Positions 30,410 through 39,019 of a stretch of 64,000 bases of DNA are shown piece by piece (the stretch's first letter is position 1; each line of letters starts with the position of its first letter). Position numbers and translations under genes: made by a program. The notes below the pieces were generated by a model. It worked only from the letters and a program-made list of their open reading frames with translations. It searched no databases and was not told the origin of the DNA. The DNA lies in IMG/VR virus record IMGVR_UViG_3300021085_000009, positions 62,001 through 126,000 of that record; one strand, given 5' to 3'. This DNA comes from a virus.

Positions 30410-32755
30410 TTATGTTGTAGACTTATATGTTATGCTACTCATACCGTTATATCTATTTATATTAGTTATAGATGTAGTTGTAAGTAAATTTGCACCATAT
30501 TCTTTTAATGGCACATTATCTCTAAATTTTCTGGTTGGAAACCAGTTGTTCTTTTTAATATTATAAAAATTATTATCATGATTAATTTCAAAGGTATCTT
30601 CAAATAGATTCATTACTAATTGTAATATCATAGTAGTGTCTTTAGCTCTTACTTCGTCTTGAACACCAGAGCCAAGTCTTACCTCAGGTTCAAATATATA
30701 TCCGTTACCAGCATTAGTAGGAGTTATAATCGTGGTATCTGCTAATGATGAAGGAACTAATTCAGCTCTTAATATACCATTACCAGTAACTGTTACTGTT
30801 GGAACTGATGTGTAACCACTTCCATGGTTCGTCATAACAATTCTACTTATATTACCATTATCCATCTGTGCTACTGCAGTAGCATTGGATCCGCCGCCGC
30901 CACTTATTGTTACTGTCGGTGCTGATGAATAGCCACTACCACCATTTACTATTTGTATATTATTAATCGTTGTTGGCTGAAGTAAAAGTGATGCTGTTGC
31001 TTGAACGTTAGTTGATAGTGGTTGTCCTAAAGCATTCTTTGCTGTTGGCGCATCTATAACTACCTTAGGTGCAATTCTGTATTTATGATTAACGTCTGAA
31101 AGACCATGTAAAAATATTTTACTTATACTTCCAGGATTACTTACTGCTGGTATTGAAGCCGCAATTTCTGTGTAACCTGATCCTACATTAGTAATAACAA
31201 ATCCATCTGGTGATAATGAACCAGATGCTGTAACCTTACATGTAACAGCTCCGGCCGATCCACCTGCTCCTGTTATAGTAACAGTTGGCCCAGCATAAAG
31301 CTTTTCGCCATTAACTATTGTTTCAGTGCTAAGATTTATTGGATAACCATAACCTGCTTTAGCAATTTCAGCTGAAAGAATTTTACCAACATTTGGATTA
31401 GCTTGCCCATTCGGTAATGTGGTTGGTTGTAAATTAATACTAATTTGTCCACTTCTTTTAATAAATGCAGATGGTCTTGGTTCAAACATTGACGCAAACA
31501 TTTTAACTAGAACTGGAACATCTTCTATTCCAATCACACCAGGCTGTCTGTCAGGCATAGATGATAAAGTTAATCTATTAATTCTAGGATAACCATAAAA
31601 GAATTGCCCTGTGCCCTGACCATGTTTTGGTCCACCAATATGAGGAACCTCGTACATAGCTTTGGTGTTATCTCCTAAAGCCTTTCTAGTTAATTGTAGT
31701 AATATTAGAATCTCTCCAAAGAATTTAAATCCTGCAGGGTGAACTAATTTACTAAATGCTGATGACCAATCTGTTACGTTCCTACCAGTTCTAATAAGGT
31801 ATGAAAACTTTTGATAAAAGTCGCTGTCTTGTATTTTGATTTCGTCTGATAGCCAACCTTTATGATCTAGGTACTGTCCTTGGGATGCATCCCATGCACC
31901 TGACGAAGGTATTAAAGTTTTATCCCATGGTCTTTCTACTTCAACTTCCTCGTTAAACAATAACCTAAAGAATATTTCAATAGAATCTGAAGAACCTCTA
32001 ACTTTATAGAAGTCAACTATCTTTTTATAAAGAGACCTTTTATCTACATTAGATAAGTCTCTAGGAATAGCAGCTGCTACTTCTTTCTGCATCATCTCTA
32101 AATAATCTTCTGTGTTCGCATCGATGTCTAACGCTTCTTCAATTGCGTTCAGCACATATGATGGACCAGGTCCTACCCAATATGTAATTACAGTTGTAAA
32201 GGTAGCTTGTAAACCATCAAAGGTATCATCGCCAAAAACAATTCTAAAGGTTTTGCCGTGAGGGTTAGTATTATTTTTAAGCGAGCCAGGAAGTTCGTTA
32301 CCATTAGTAATATTAAGCTGTGGTGCATTAGCGCCAGTAAATGATATTGGTATACTTTGTCCTGGGTTATATACAACATTGTCAACTGTCATATCAGCAT
32401 CAGTAGTATTCTTAATTAGTAATGTACTACTTGCTCCCTGAAAGTCTGAAAAGAAATGATCATTAGAATTCTCAGGATCCTTAACTCTAAAGATAGCTTG
32501 CTTACTTAAAATAGTATCAAGGAAGACTTCGGTCTCTTGATATATAAACTCTTCCATATTATTAAATTCATAATATGATTTAAGTAATTCTTTAATGCCT
32601 CTTTGATTAGACTGATCTCCACTACCAACTTGGTCCTGAAGAATATTAGTAGGGATAAGTTCATCAAGTCTAAGATTTTCTTTTGTCTTACGCTTACTCG
32701 AAGCAACTGATTCGATATAACCAGGTGTTTGTGCTTCTCCTCCATATCGAGCCAT
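30410..32755 (-). CDS. 7: Baseplate wedge protein gp7-like
   Basis: Probable gp7, the large baseplate wedge protein. The segment DKRSLYKKIVDFYKVRGSSD followed by IEIFFRLLFNEEVEVE matches the conserved block of T4 gp7 (DKRDAVARFF...YSTKGIEASYKFLFKVLYNEEVEIE). WSSAFSKLVHPAGFKFFG matches T4's WKSDVIRFVHPVGFGF. It is shorter (781 aa against about 1030 in T4), lacking most of T4's N-terminal region. After about residue 450 it carries several GGSGYSSAPTVTISG-type beta repeats absent from T4 gp7. It sits between gp6 and gp8 exactly as in T4. Confidence 0.8.
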   Translation of the reverse strand: MARYGGEAQTPGYIESVASSKRKTKENLRLDELIPTNILQDQVGSGDQSNQRGIKELLKSYYEFNNMEEFIYQETEVFLDTILSKQAIFRVKDPENSNDHFFSDFQGASSTLLIKNTTDADMTVDNVVYNPGQSIPISFTGANAPQLNITNGNELPGSLKNNTNPHGKTFRIVFGDDTFDGLQATFTTVITYWVGPGPSYVLNAIEEALDIDANTEDYLEMMQKEVAAAIPRDLSNVDKRSLYKKIVDFYKVRGSSDSIEIFFRLLFNEEVEVERPWDKTLIPSSGAWDASQGQYLDHKGWLSDEIKIQDSDFYQKFSYLIRTGRNVTDWSSAFSKLVHPAGFKFFGEILILLQLTRKALGDNTKAMYEVPHIGGPKHGQGTGQFFYGYPRINRLTLSSMPDRQPGVIGIEDVPVLVKMFASMFEPRPSAFIKRSGQISINLQPTTLPNGQANPNVGKILSAEIAKAGYGYPINLSTETIVNGEKLYAGPTVTITGAGGSAGAVTCKVTASGSLSPDGFVITNVGSGYTEIAASIPAVSNPGSISKIFLHGLSDVNHKYRIAPKVVIDAPTAKNALGQPLSTNVQATASLLLQPTTINNIQIVNGGSGYSSAPTVTISGGGGSNATAVAQMDNGNISRIVMTNHGSGYTSVPTVTVTGNGILRAELVPSSLADTTIITPTNAGNGYIFEPEVRLGSGVQDEVRAKDTTMILQLVMNLFEDTFEINHDNNFYNIKKNNWFPTRKFRDNVPLKEYGANLLTTTSITNINRYNGMSSITYKSTT
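30453..30461 (-). promoter_or_regulatory. Late promoter TATAAATAG
   Basis: Exact late-promoter element inside the last codons of gp7, 68 bases upstream of the gp8 ATG at 30384. Confidence 0.65.
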
Positions 32756-32758
32756 GTG

Positions 32759-34639
32759 TTATCCTCTAAGTCTTGATGTTGTGTTATATGATATAGTACC
32801 AGTACTTCCTGATACAGCGATTGAATCAATCTCTGGATTAATAGAAGTCTTTAATGGATCGATTGCGATTAGCTGATCTCTCTTAGGAGCAATGTCTAAA
32901 GAAGCTGGTGTCGCCGTAATTTTAATTCCACCTGTTGGAAGAACTGAAGGAGCAAAGTTATTTAATACAACTTTACCTGTAGTAGAATTTACAGTACCTG
33001 CATCAGCAACTACAATATTTTCTTTACCACTTACGATTTTATAAACATATACTCTACGTTCGTCTTGTCCTTCCACTGCTTCATCTCCAAAGAAGTGATC
33101 AACTCCACCAACTTGGAATCCTGATGATGTAATAACTGAATCAGTACTACTACCAGTGACATAGAAAGAACCTGTAAAGAATAAAGTAAAACTATTTTCT
33201 GCTCGATTTAAACTAGGTGTAATTGTTTTGAATAACATAGGACGTACAGTAGAGTTAACAATTGATGGATCAGCGTTATCGATTGCTTTTAATAGCTGTG
33301 AATGTCTGAACACTCCATCAAATTTGTTAAGGTTATTAAAGTTATAATCTTCTACTGTATCACTGACCACGCTAAGTAGATCACTTGCACTTCTGTCAGT
33401 CAGGTTATTATTATATTTAAAGAATACATCTAACTCTAGGTAAGTATAGTTAGGATCAACCATGACCGGAGTAATAGAGACCACGTTCTTACCTTTAAGG
33501 ATAGTATTCTTAATTGTATTCTTTTGAGCGTCTGTTAGTTTTTCGTTCTGTACTGGTTTAACACAGACATATACGCTACCATAATCTGGTGGATCATTAT
33601 CTTCACCACCCCAGGTACTAATCGCATCGATGTCTGAGAACTCTCTTTGAATAATAGCACGATAGTCATCTGTGGTTACCGCTCTGTTCTGAGAAGTAAA
33701 TGTTAGCGGAGCATTATATCGTATTGACTCTAATGTCTCTCTGTCCGCGCCGCCAGTAGACTTACTGACCAGGCTTATTGCGACTGATGATGCACTGAAT
33801 GGTCCGATATTAATATTAGATCCCATTCCGAAATTTGTCGCACCATTTACATCCTTACCATTTGTATACACATAGTCGAGCGTTACGATATTATTTGACT
33901 GAGGACGAGCACCAATGACACCATCGCCAAAGAACACTTCGTAATATTCATTTGCATTCTCTTGTAGATGAAAGATTCGAGTTGCAGCGTCGACATTCAG
34001 TAGCGTAGTATACTTAGTATAGATATCGAATGCAGAAGATAAATCGTTAGCCTGTACACGAACGCGCATTGTAGATGTATCTGCATCCTTATCTGATATC
34101 TGATACTTCTGATTCGTTAAATCATTGTCTACTCTAAACTTTAAAGTCTTTAATGTACCTTCTGCGATCTCCACATTATTAAAGGTATATACATTTGTGG
34201 CTGAATCGATTGTAGCGTTATCTGCAGAGAGGACGACGAACGAAAATTCTCTACCGCCAACAGTTGTGACTAACTGCGTTCCTCGTGCGAGTGTTAGGTT
34301 TGCAGGATTATTCGAAGCCTGATCACCAGTGAATCCTGTGACCGCAATATTAACAACTGCACGAGAAGCGAGTTTAGACCTTGGAGTATATCCAAGCAAC
34401 CTTGCCCGAGAGACTACATTACCACGTATCTGTGCTGAGTCTAAAAAGGCCTCGTTTAAACTGAAGTGAGCAGCCATTGCATTATAGTGTGTATTATATG
34501 CTAATACATCTAAGAGTACACTCATACCACTTCCTTCGAAATCATAATCATTAAATGTCGACTGTGTCTTCAGATAGTTCTTAAGATTCTTTTTAATTTG
34601 GTCGAAATCTAATTCCGTTACTTTAAAATTTGTTGCCAT
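32759..34639 (-). CDS. 6: Baseplate wedge subunit gp6 (baseplate J family)
   Basis: gp6 dimers make the inner ring of the T4 baseplate wedge. The N-terminal region FEGSGMSVLLDVLAYNTHYN, then LNEAFLDSAQIR and ARLLGYTPRS, is the signature of T4 gp6/baseplate-J proteins. Residue length (626) is close to T4 gp6 (660). TTDDYRAIIQREFSDIDAIS is the conserved middle element of the family. Encoded between gp25 and gp7, three bases from the gp7 start. ATG chosen; no competing start. Confidence 0.92.
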   Translation of the reverse strand: MATNFKVTELDFDQIKKNLKNYLKTQSTFNDYDFEGSGMSVLLDVLAYNTHYNAMAAHFSLNEAFLDSAQIRGNVVSRARLLGYTPRSKLASRAVVNIAVTGFTGDQASNNPANLTLARGTQLVTTVGGREFSFVVLSADNATIDSATNVYTFNNVEIAEGTLKTLKFRVDNDLTNQKYQISDKDADTSTMRVRVQANDLSSAFDIYTKYTTLLNVDAATRIFHLQENANEYYEVFFGDGVIGARPQSNNIVTLDYVYTNGKDVNGATNFGMGSNINIGPFSASSVAISLVSKSTGGADRETLESIRYNAPLTFTSQNRAVTTDDYRAIIQREFSDIDAISTWGGEDNDPPDYGSVYVCVKPVQNEKLTDAQKNTIKNTILKGKNVVSITPVMVDPNYTYLELDVFFKYNNNLTDRSASDLLSVVSDTVEDYNFNNLNKFDGVFRHSQLLKAIDNADPSIVNSTVRPMLFKTITPSLNRAENSFTLFFTGSFYVTGSSTDSVITSSGFQVGGVDHFFGDEAVEGQDERRVYVYKIVSGKENIVVADAGTVNSTTGKVVLNNFAPSVLPTGGIKITATPASLDIAPKRDQLIAIDPLKTSINPEIDSIAVSGSTGTISYNTTSRLRG

Positions 34640-34645
34640 AATTCT

Positions 34646-35098
34646 TTACCTTAGTCTTCGAAGTACTAATTCAACTTCTTGTTCTATATCGTACTCCTTT
34701 ATATTATAGTGTGCGGTTATTCTATATGCGTTATCATCTGCCAGATCATCAATAAACACATTATATAACTCAATCCTTCCCTCATGTATATTCAACACAT
34801 TCTCTATATTCTCTTTTAATGCTATCTTAGTTATCGTATCAGCAGGTTCAAATAACAACCCTCTCATATTCGCACCAAGTGTAGGAGCAAAAGGTCTATC
34901 ATAGAAGTTAGATAACAATAAGTTCTTTACTGCATTACGTATCGCCTGTTCATCCTGTGGTATATAAAGATCTTTTGTTTTATCGTTTATATAGAGAGAT
35001 AGATCAAGGTCAGCCCATCCTTTCTTACGAGAGGTACGCGAAGAGGTCTCACTATCTGATATAACGAATCCTGAATTGTGTCTATTAACTGTTCCCAT
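34646..35098 (-). CDS. 25: Baseplate wedge subunit gp25
   Basis: GPW/gp25 family wedge component (150 aa; T4 gp25 is 132). FGWADLDLSL-like text near residue 27 and the core IRNAVKNLLLSNFYDRPFAP, then ANMRGLLFEP, are diagnostic. The frame stays open upstream to a TTG at 35191, but a late promoter (35103-35111) lies inside that extension and the family starts near MGTVNRHNSGFV, so I use ATG 35098. There are only five bases between TATAAATA and this ATG, so the late transcript would begin at or next to the start codon. Seven bases separate it from gp6. Confidence 0.88.
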   Translation of the reverse strand: MGTVNRHNSGFVISDSETSSRTSRKKGWADLDLSLYINDKTKDLYIPQDEQAIRNAVKNLLLSNFYDRPFAPTLGANMRGLLFEPADTITKIALKENIENVLNIHEGRIELYNVFIDDLADDNAYRITAHYNIKEYDIEQEVELVLRRLR

Positions 35099-35102
35099 GT
35101 AT

Positions 35103-35111
35103 CTATTTATA
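35103..35111 (-). promoter_or_regulatory. Late promoter TATAAATAG, leaderless spacing
   Basis: TATAAATA-N5-ATG: the expected start of transcription coincides with the gp25 start codon at 35098. Confidence 0.75.
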
Positions 35112-35376
35112 TCCTTTGTGTTATAGTTGACAAGGTTCTGGAAAGAAATTTTTCTCGAGAAATTTTTTTTATATAATGCATATCGAAGCAAAACTCAGAT
35201 TCATATCGAAGAACATGCATGTACTAGCCCCCCGCCACCCCTGCATGCATTTCCCCTAGTATATAATGGCCAATATGCGTACACAGATGCCTCATATATT
35301 CTCCGGAAACACTGTACATTTGCTCGAAAGTATGGTATAATATAATAGGTTCTATGGGGGGCAGAGGTAGTACTCA
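35112..35376. other. Unusual intergenic region between gp25 and gp5
   Basis: No convincing gene. It contains an AT-rich palindrome around CTCGAG followed by eight Ts on the plus strand (about 35147-35170). The 10-base direct repeat CATATCGAAG occurs at 35179-35188 and 35202-35211. A strongly G-rich run on the minus strand (35228-35255) lies between the inverted hexamers TACTAG (35222-35227) and CTAGTA (35256-35261). An early-type promoter faces right (35308-35341). This combination is unlike the rest of the late block; a replication origin or regulatory RNA locus is possible. Confidence 0.5.
35308..35341 (+). promoter_or_regulatory. Early-type promoter on the plus strand, antisense to gp5
   Basis: AACACTGTACA, 17 bases, then TATAAT preceded by TGG (extended -10). 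It matches the early promoters at 47057-50912 almost base for base but points to the right, into the 3' end of gp5, where no plus-strand gene starts nearby. Confidence 0.65.
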
Positions 35377-36099
35377 TTATGTACCTGCCTTTGGACTACT
35401 TGTCTGTGCCGTTGATGGTGTAGGAGAACTTGCCCCACCTGTACCTGGCACTTCTGTATGTGTATGTCCTGTTAGTGTAACACTCTCATCGCCTTCACTC
35501 TTCGCTGTAATCTCTTCTGCACAAGTAGTAGCCTCTGTTACATGCAGTGTACCAGTGATTGTAGTGTTCCCGTCTATACTAACCACATCTGATATACTAT
35601 TGATCTCTACATCTCCTGCGTTATTAATATTAATAGTCGTTCCGCTAGAGTGCGTTATATTAATACGATTGTTATTAGGAGTGTTATCATACTCTATTAG
35701 ATGACCTGCCTCTGTTCTATGTACATGATTTGTGTTACCATCGACATGCGCCTCTGGTGGAATATCGGATACGCCTCCTGTGCTACTTGTTATCGTCCCT
35801 AATATGATTGGATCCTGTGCGCTTTTGCCATCTCGGAAGAAGCCTAGGATCCATGAATTGACCCGGCAACTATGGTTTTTTCCGACCCCTGCAACACTTG
35901 CAACGTCATTACCCATCATCACTGTAGCCCATGGTAGTTTATCTGTAGGTAATACTCCCTTGTCAGTTGTATGGTAACCAATGCACCTAACACGTACTCT
36001 ATTCATGTATAATGGATCACTTACGTCTTCTACTATACCTGTAAACCATACAAAGTTGTTATTTGGTGATATGAATTGATCTTCTTTACGGCTAATCAT
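35377..36099 (-). CDS. 5: Baseplate hub gp5-like OB-fold protein, no lysozyme domain
   Basis: The N-terminal OB-fold matches T4 gp5: WFTGIVEDVSDPLYMNRVRV, then DKLPWATVMM, against WFVGVVEDRMDPLKLGRVRV and EKLPWMSVI. T4 gp5 has 575 residues with a central lysozyme domain; this protein has 240, with no lysozyme domain. After the OB-fold comes a short repetitive beta stretch (TININNAGDVEINSISD), probably a shortened beta-helix needle, then HTHTEVPGT and a Ser/Thr/Pro tail. It is thus a hub/needle protein without tail lysozyme, as in other marine T4-like phages. Start ATG overlaps the TAA of the gp27-like gene. Confidence 0.8.
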   Translation of the reverse strand: MISRKEDQFISPNNNFVWFTGIVEDVSDPLYMNRVRVRCIGYHTTDKGVLPTDKLPWATVMMGNDVASVAGVGKNHSCRVNSWILGFFRDGKSAQDPIILGTITSSTGGVSDIPPEAHVDGNTNHVHRTEAGHLIEYDNTPNNNRINITHSSGTTININNAGDVEINSISDVVSIDGNTTITGTLHVTEATTCAEEITAKSEGDESVTLTGHTHTEVPGTGGASSPTPSTAQTSSPKAGT

Positions 36100-37403
36100 T
36101 ACTCTGTCTCTCCATTCATGTCCATTATATAAGAATCTTTATTGCAATATACGGTCATGTTATACTCTTCGTCAAAAGAATGTTCTATTTGTGTTACTAT
36201 ATGTCTACCGCTTAGCATTTTATCCATCTTTATGTTACCTTTTATTTCACTTGGATCTTGTGTACGAGGAATCTCAAGGTATATGATACTACCAACAGTA
36301 AGATTTAGATCGCCAGCCAGTGTAATCCGTTGCGTTAATGCATCTAAAGTTTGTAGCGTTGCCTGTTGATTCATTACGGTCGGTGATGATGCATTTGAAT
36401 AGTTATCTCCCTGAAAGGCTTTACTATTAGATGATACATAATGGTGAAATGAATCAGTGGCTTCTTTTAATAATACGGATCCAAAGGTAGATGCATCGGC
36501 ATATACAGGATGTGCATTTAAACGTGTTGCATTATCGTCTGCCTTCATGACATGTGTTGTTACAGTCTTTGTAGCAATATCAATATCTGTTAATGTAGAG
36601 GAATAACCGCCGGAAGCCAGTGTTGCAAGTTGCGATAGATCTAAATCAGATGAAAGCTTTTGTATCTTTTTACGTGCTTCTTCATAATACTCTTCATCTC
36701 CTATCTGCGATTTAAAGTATGGAAAATGATTATAGGTATCGTACACTTCGTCATTTAACAAAGATGCATATGAACGTAGACTGACACCATCTTTTGCAGT
36801 CTCATAAAAGAAATAAGGTGTTCCTTTATCGTATGTATTACGCATTAACCAGGATATCGCCTCTAATGGATGTAATCTAGGGTATATACCTTCAACAGTA
36901 CTCTTTGAATCTGTCTCTACAATATGAGTTCTTGACACTCCAGCGTCTCGCATTAACTCTTTGATTGATGATGCAAGTGTTCCTCCAAAGGGTTTAACCA
37001 TTCGTTTTGTATGTGAAATGTACATGTGTTCAGAGAATGCTTCTATCTGATATACCTGTAACCCTGGCTTAGGCTTGGAATGATTATAGATCTCAGAGAT
37101 AAACACTGAGAAATTGAATTGTTTTTTCTTATTATCGTTTAAAGAAGTATGCGTTACACCTAATATAATCTCTTCGCTACCTGTTATCTTTGCAGCTTCA
37201 AGGAATGAAACCCCATCTGCAATCACTAGATTGACCGTAATAGACGATTGATAGAGTGATTCTAGGACCTTAAATGAATCGACAAGATCGATTATATTGA
37301 ACTCTTTACCGCTATTTGATACAATTGTTGCAGTCTTTAACTGATATGAAGAGGGTATAATACTCTTACTTGTACCTGGCTGTAGGAAATGTTGATTACT
37401 CAT
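36099..37403 (-). CDS. Baseplate hub protein, gp27-like
   Basis: A 434-residue protein directly upstream of and coupled to gp5 (TAATG), the position expected of the hub partner of gp5. The N-terminal part (DSFKVLESLYQSSITVNLVI, then EAAKITGSEEIILG) resembles the first tail-tube-like domain of T4 gp27 and related hub proteins. The later part has GSIIYLEIPR and SGRHIVTQIEHSF, typical of hub proteins near the C-terminus. Sequence similarity to T4 gp27 is weak by eye; the call rests on pattern and position. Its start overlaps gp53 by eight bases. Confidence 0.6.
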   Translation of the reverse strand: MSNQHFLQPGTSKSIIPSSYQLKTATIVSNSGKEFNIIDLVDSFKVLESLYQSSITVNLVIADGVSFLEAAKITGSEEIILGVTHTSLNDNKKKQFNFSVFISEIYNHSKPKPGLQVYQIEAFSEHMYISHTKRMVKPFGGTLASSIKELMRDAGVSRTHIVETDSKSTVEGIYPRLHPLEAISWLMRNTYDKGTPYFFYETAKDGVSLRSYASLLNDEVYDTYNHFPYFKSQIGDEEYYEEARKKIQKLSSDLDLSQLATLASGGYSSTLTDIDIATKTVTTHVMKADDNATRLNAHPVYADASTFGSVLLKEATDSFHHYVSSNSKAFQGDNYSNASSPTVMNQQATLQTLDALTQRITLAGDLNLTVGSIIYLEIPRTQDPSEIKGNIKMDKMLSGRHIVTQIEHSFDEEYNMTVYCNKDSYIMDMNGETE

Positions 37404-38223
37404 TAATCATAGTCTCAAAATCTTCTACGAATCTATCGATATATTGTGGCGATATGACTCGAATGCTAGATCTTTTCTCGTTTAAATCAAATACAAATGA
37501 TTGATTGGATTGGTATGTAATATCGTTTATAGATGCACCACCGCTGACGTATACACCATTGTCTGTTGGCCTTTTCTCTAGATCGGTGATCAAATGCCAA
37601 TGATGTGGTGCATCTCTGTAGGGATATACTTTATATGTATCAACACTATCGTTAGAAAGATTACCAGAAATTGTTTCAGAATTGTTAGATACAAGGTCAG
37701 GATCGCCAAAAAATGTACCTGTTACGTCCTTTAATACTAATTGATTAAGGTCAATATCCTTTTTAACTAATGTACCTGATGGCGTTGTGGCGCGATTTAA
37801 AGAAGCCTGGCCTGTGATTGTTTCATTTAATCTAAATCTACCTGCAAGTGAGTCTCTGAATGTTGTTATACCAAGGTCAGTATTGGTTACTGTAACAGGG
37901 TTTGTTGTAATAACGACACCACTATATTCTTCTGCAAGGTAATCTTCCATTACAGTACGGCTCATTGGCCATGCTCTCATGCCATCATGCAACATATCGT
38001 TAATTACAAAGAATGTCCAGTAATATTCTGGTGTATTATACAACCTTTGAGATACAATATCAGGTCTTTCACCATCTTTAATATTATAGTTTAGGTATAA
38101 CGAAGGGTTATCAACACTTGAACCTTCAATTCTGACTGATCGATATATGTCAACTACCTGTTGTATAATACCATCACGGTTAAAATCATAGCTTTGTGTT
38201 GGAAATTGTTTAAAGAATGACAT
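37396..38223 (-). CDS. 53: Baseplate wedge subunit gp53
   Basis: gp53 clamps adjacent baseplate wedges in T4. The core YNIKDGERPDIVSQRLYNTP followed by EYYWTFFVIND matches the family pattern (Y-x-I-K-x-x-x-R-P-E-x-x-A-x-x-I-Y-G-x-P-x-x-Y-W). It is longer than T4 gp53 (275 against 196 residues), with an added beta-rich C-terminal part. It lies two bases downstream of the gp48-like gene and overlaps the hub gene by eight bases, so the three are probably co-translated. Confidence 0.85.
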   Translation of the reverse strand: MSFFKQFPTQSYDFNRDGIIQQVVDIYRSVRIEGSSVDNPSLYLNYNIKDGERPDIVSQRLYNTPEYYWTFFVINDMLHDGMRAWPMSRTVMEDYLAEEYSGVVITTNPVTVTNTDLGITTFRDSLAGRFRLNETITGQASLNRATTPSGTLVKKDIDLNQLVLKDVTGTFFGDPDLVSNNSETISGNLSNDSVDTYKVYPYRDAPHHWHLITDLEKRPTDNGVYVSGGASINDITYQSNQSFVFDLNEKRSSIRVISPQYIDRFVEDFETMINE

Positions 38224-38225
38224 GA

Positions 38226-38966
38226 TTATTTACCTCGTACCTGATCGTATCCTTCACCTGTACCATATAGGTCATCACGTGTAAGGTTCTTTGTTTCCTG
38301 GAATGATAATGCAATGGATGTTTCAACCGGTGCACCATCTGCGTGGAATATGTTTGCAGTTTCGTTATATGAAGTTGTTGCATTTACTAGATAACAATCT
38401 TGAATAAATGGTAAGAATTTAGATTCATCTGCACCTGATGTATAGAATCTAATCTTAAATGTTGGTGGATATTGTAATGCAAACACTCCTAACTTCTTAG
38501 GGTATAGATTCTTTCTAAAAAAGTTTTCAATCTGTCGTGCTTCTTCAGCTTCATCTGCAGATTCTGATACTAATTTAAATGTAAATGCAAATGTACGAAC
38601 AGTTGTAGATTGAAATGCAATATTAGTAAATGGATTAGATACAATACCCTTTTCCAAACCAGCAGTTGTTGAAAATGCTTCTGCAGTTCCGCCTTTACCC
38701 TTTAGTAGATTTAGGCCACCAATTGCAACATCAGCCTCAGTCATTTCAGCTTCTCCAGTACCTGCAGATTTTGCAGCACCAATTGCACCAAGATCTACTG
38801 ATGTATAACCTGCAGAATCTGGTACTGATATACCAGTTGGCATATAGAGATGCACCTTTGCACCTCCTTCAGGATTATCTTTAGGAAACACCTGGAAAGA
38901 CATATGTGCTGCAGTACCATCATCGATCTGCTTTCTTAAATGTTTTGGAAACGTTAAAATTTTCAT
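38226..38966 (-). CDS. Tail-tube cap protein, gp48-like
   Basis: The C-terminal half (RTFAFTFKLVSESADEAEE, IENFFRKNLYPK, then DGAPVETSIALSFQETKNLT) has the tube-fold pattern of the T4 gp48/gp54 family that caps the baseplate and starts tail-tube assembly. The N-terminal part has a short amphipathic region (GLNLLKGKGG). It is 246 residues against 364 in T4 gp48. It is the first gene of the leftward baseplate operon, behind a late promoter at 39011-39019. gp54 is the alternative assignment. Confidence 0.6.
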   Translation of the reverse strand: MKILTFPKHLRKQIDDGTAAHMSFQVFPKDNPEGGAKVHLYMPTGISVPDSAGYTSVDLGAIGAAKSAGTGEAEMTEADVAIGGLNLLKGKGGTAEAFSTTAGLEKGIVSNPFTNIAFQSTTVRTFAFTFKLVSESADEAEEARQIENFFRKNLYPKKLGVFALQYPPTFKIRFYTSGADESKFLPFIQDCYLVNATTSYNETANIFHADGAPVETSIALSFQETKNLTRDDLYGTGEGYDQVRGK

Positions 38967-38977
38967 GTTTTTATCCG

Positions 38978-38986
38978 TATAAATAG
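38978..38986 (+). promoter_or_regulatory. Late promoter TATAAATAG, rightward
   Basis: Exact late element 32 bases upstream of the gp4 ATG at 39019, lying inside the leader of the opposing baseplate operon. Confidence 0.75.
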
Positions 38987-39010
38987 TAGTAAATAACTTA
39001 TTTGGTATAT

Positions 39011-39019
39011 CTATTTATA
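39011..39019 (-). promoter_or_regulatory. Late promoter TATAAATAG, leftward
   Basis: Drives the baseplate operon (ATG 38966). It faces the plus-strand promoter at 38978-38986, and the two predicted transcripts overlap by about a dozen bases. Its first base overlaps the gp4 start codon. Confidence 0.75.

Noticed and set aside
34646-35191. gp25 starting at TTG 35191
   Set aside because: It would contain the late promoter within the coding region and exceed the family's length; ATG 35098 fits both.
35354-35704. 116-codon plus-strand frame just after the antisense early-type promoter
   Set aside because: It lies wholly over the gp5 coding region on the opposite strand, has no ribosome site, and its text looks like a reverse reading of gp5. 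The promoter itself is kept as a finding.
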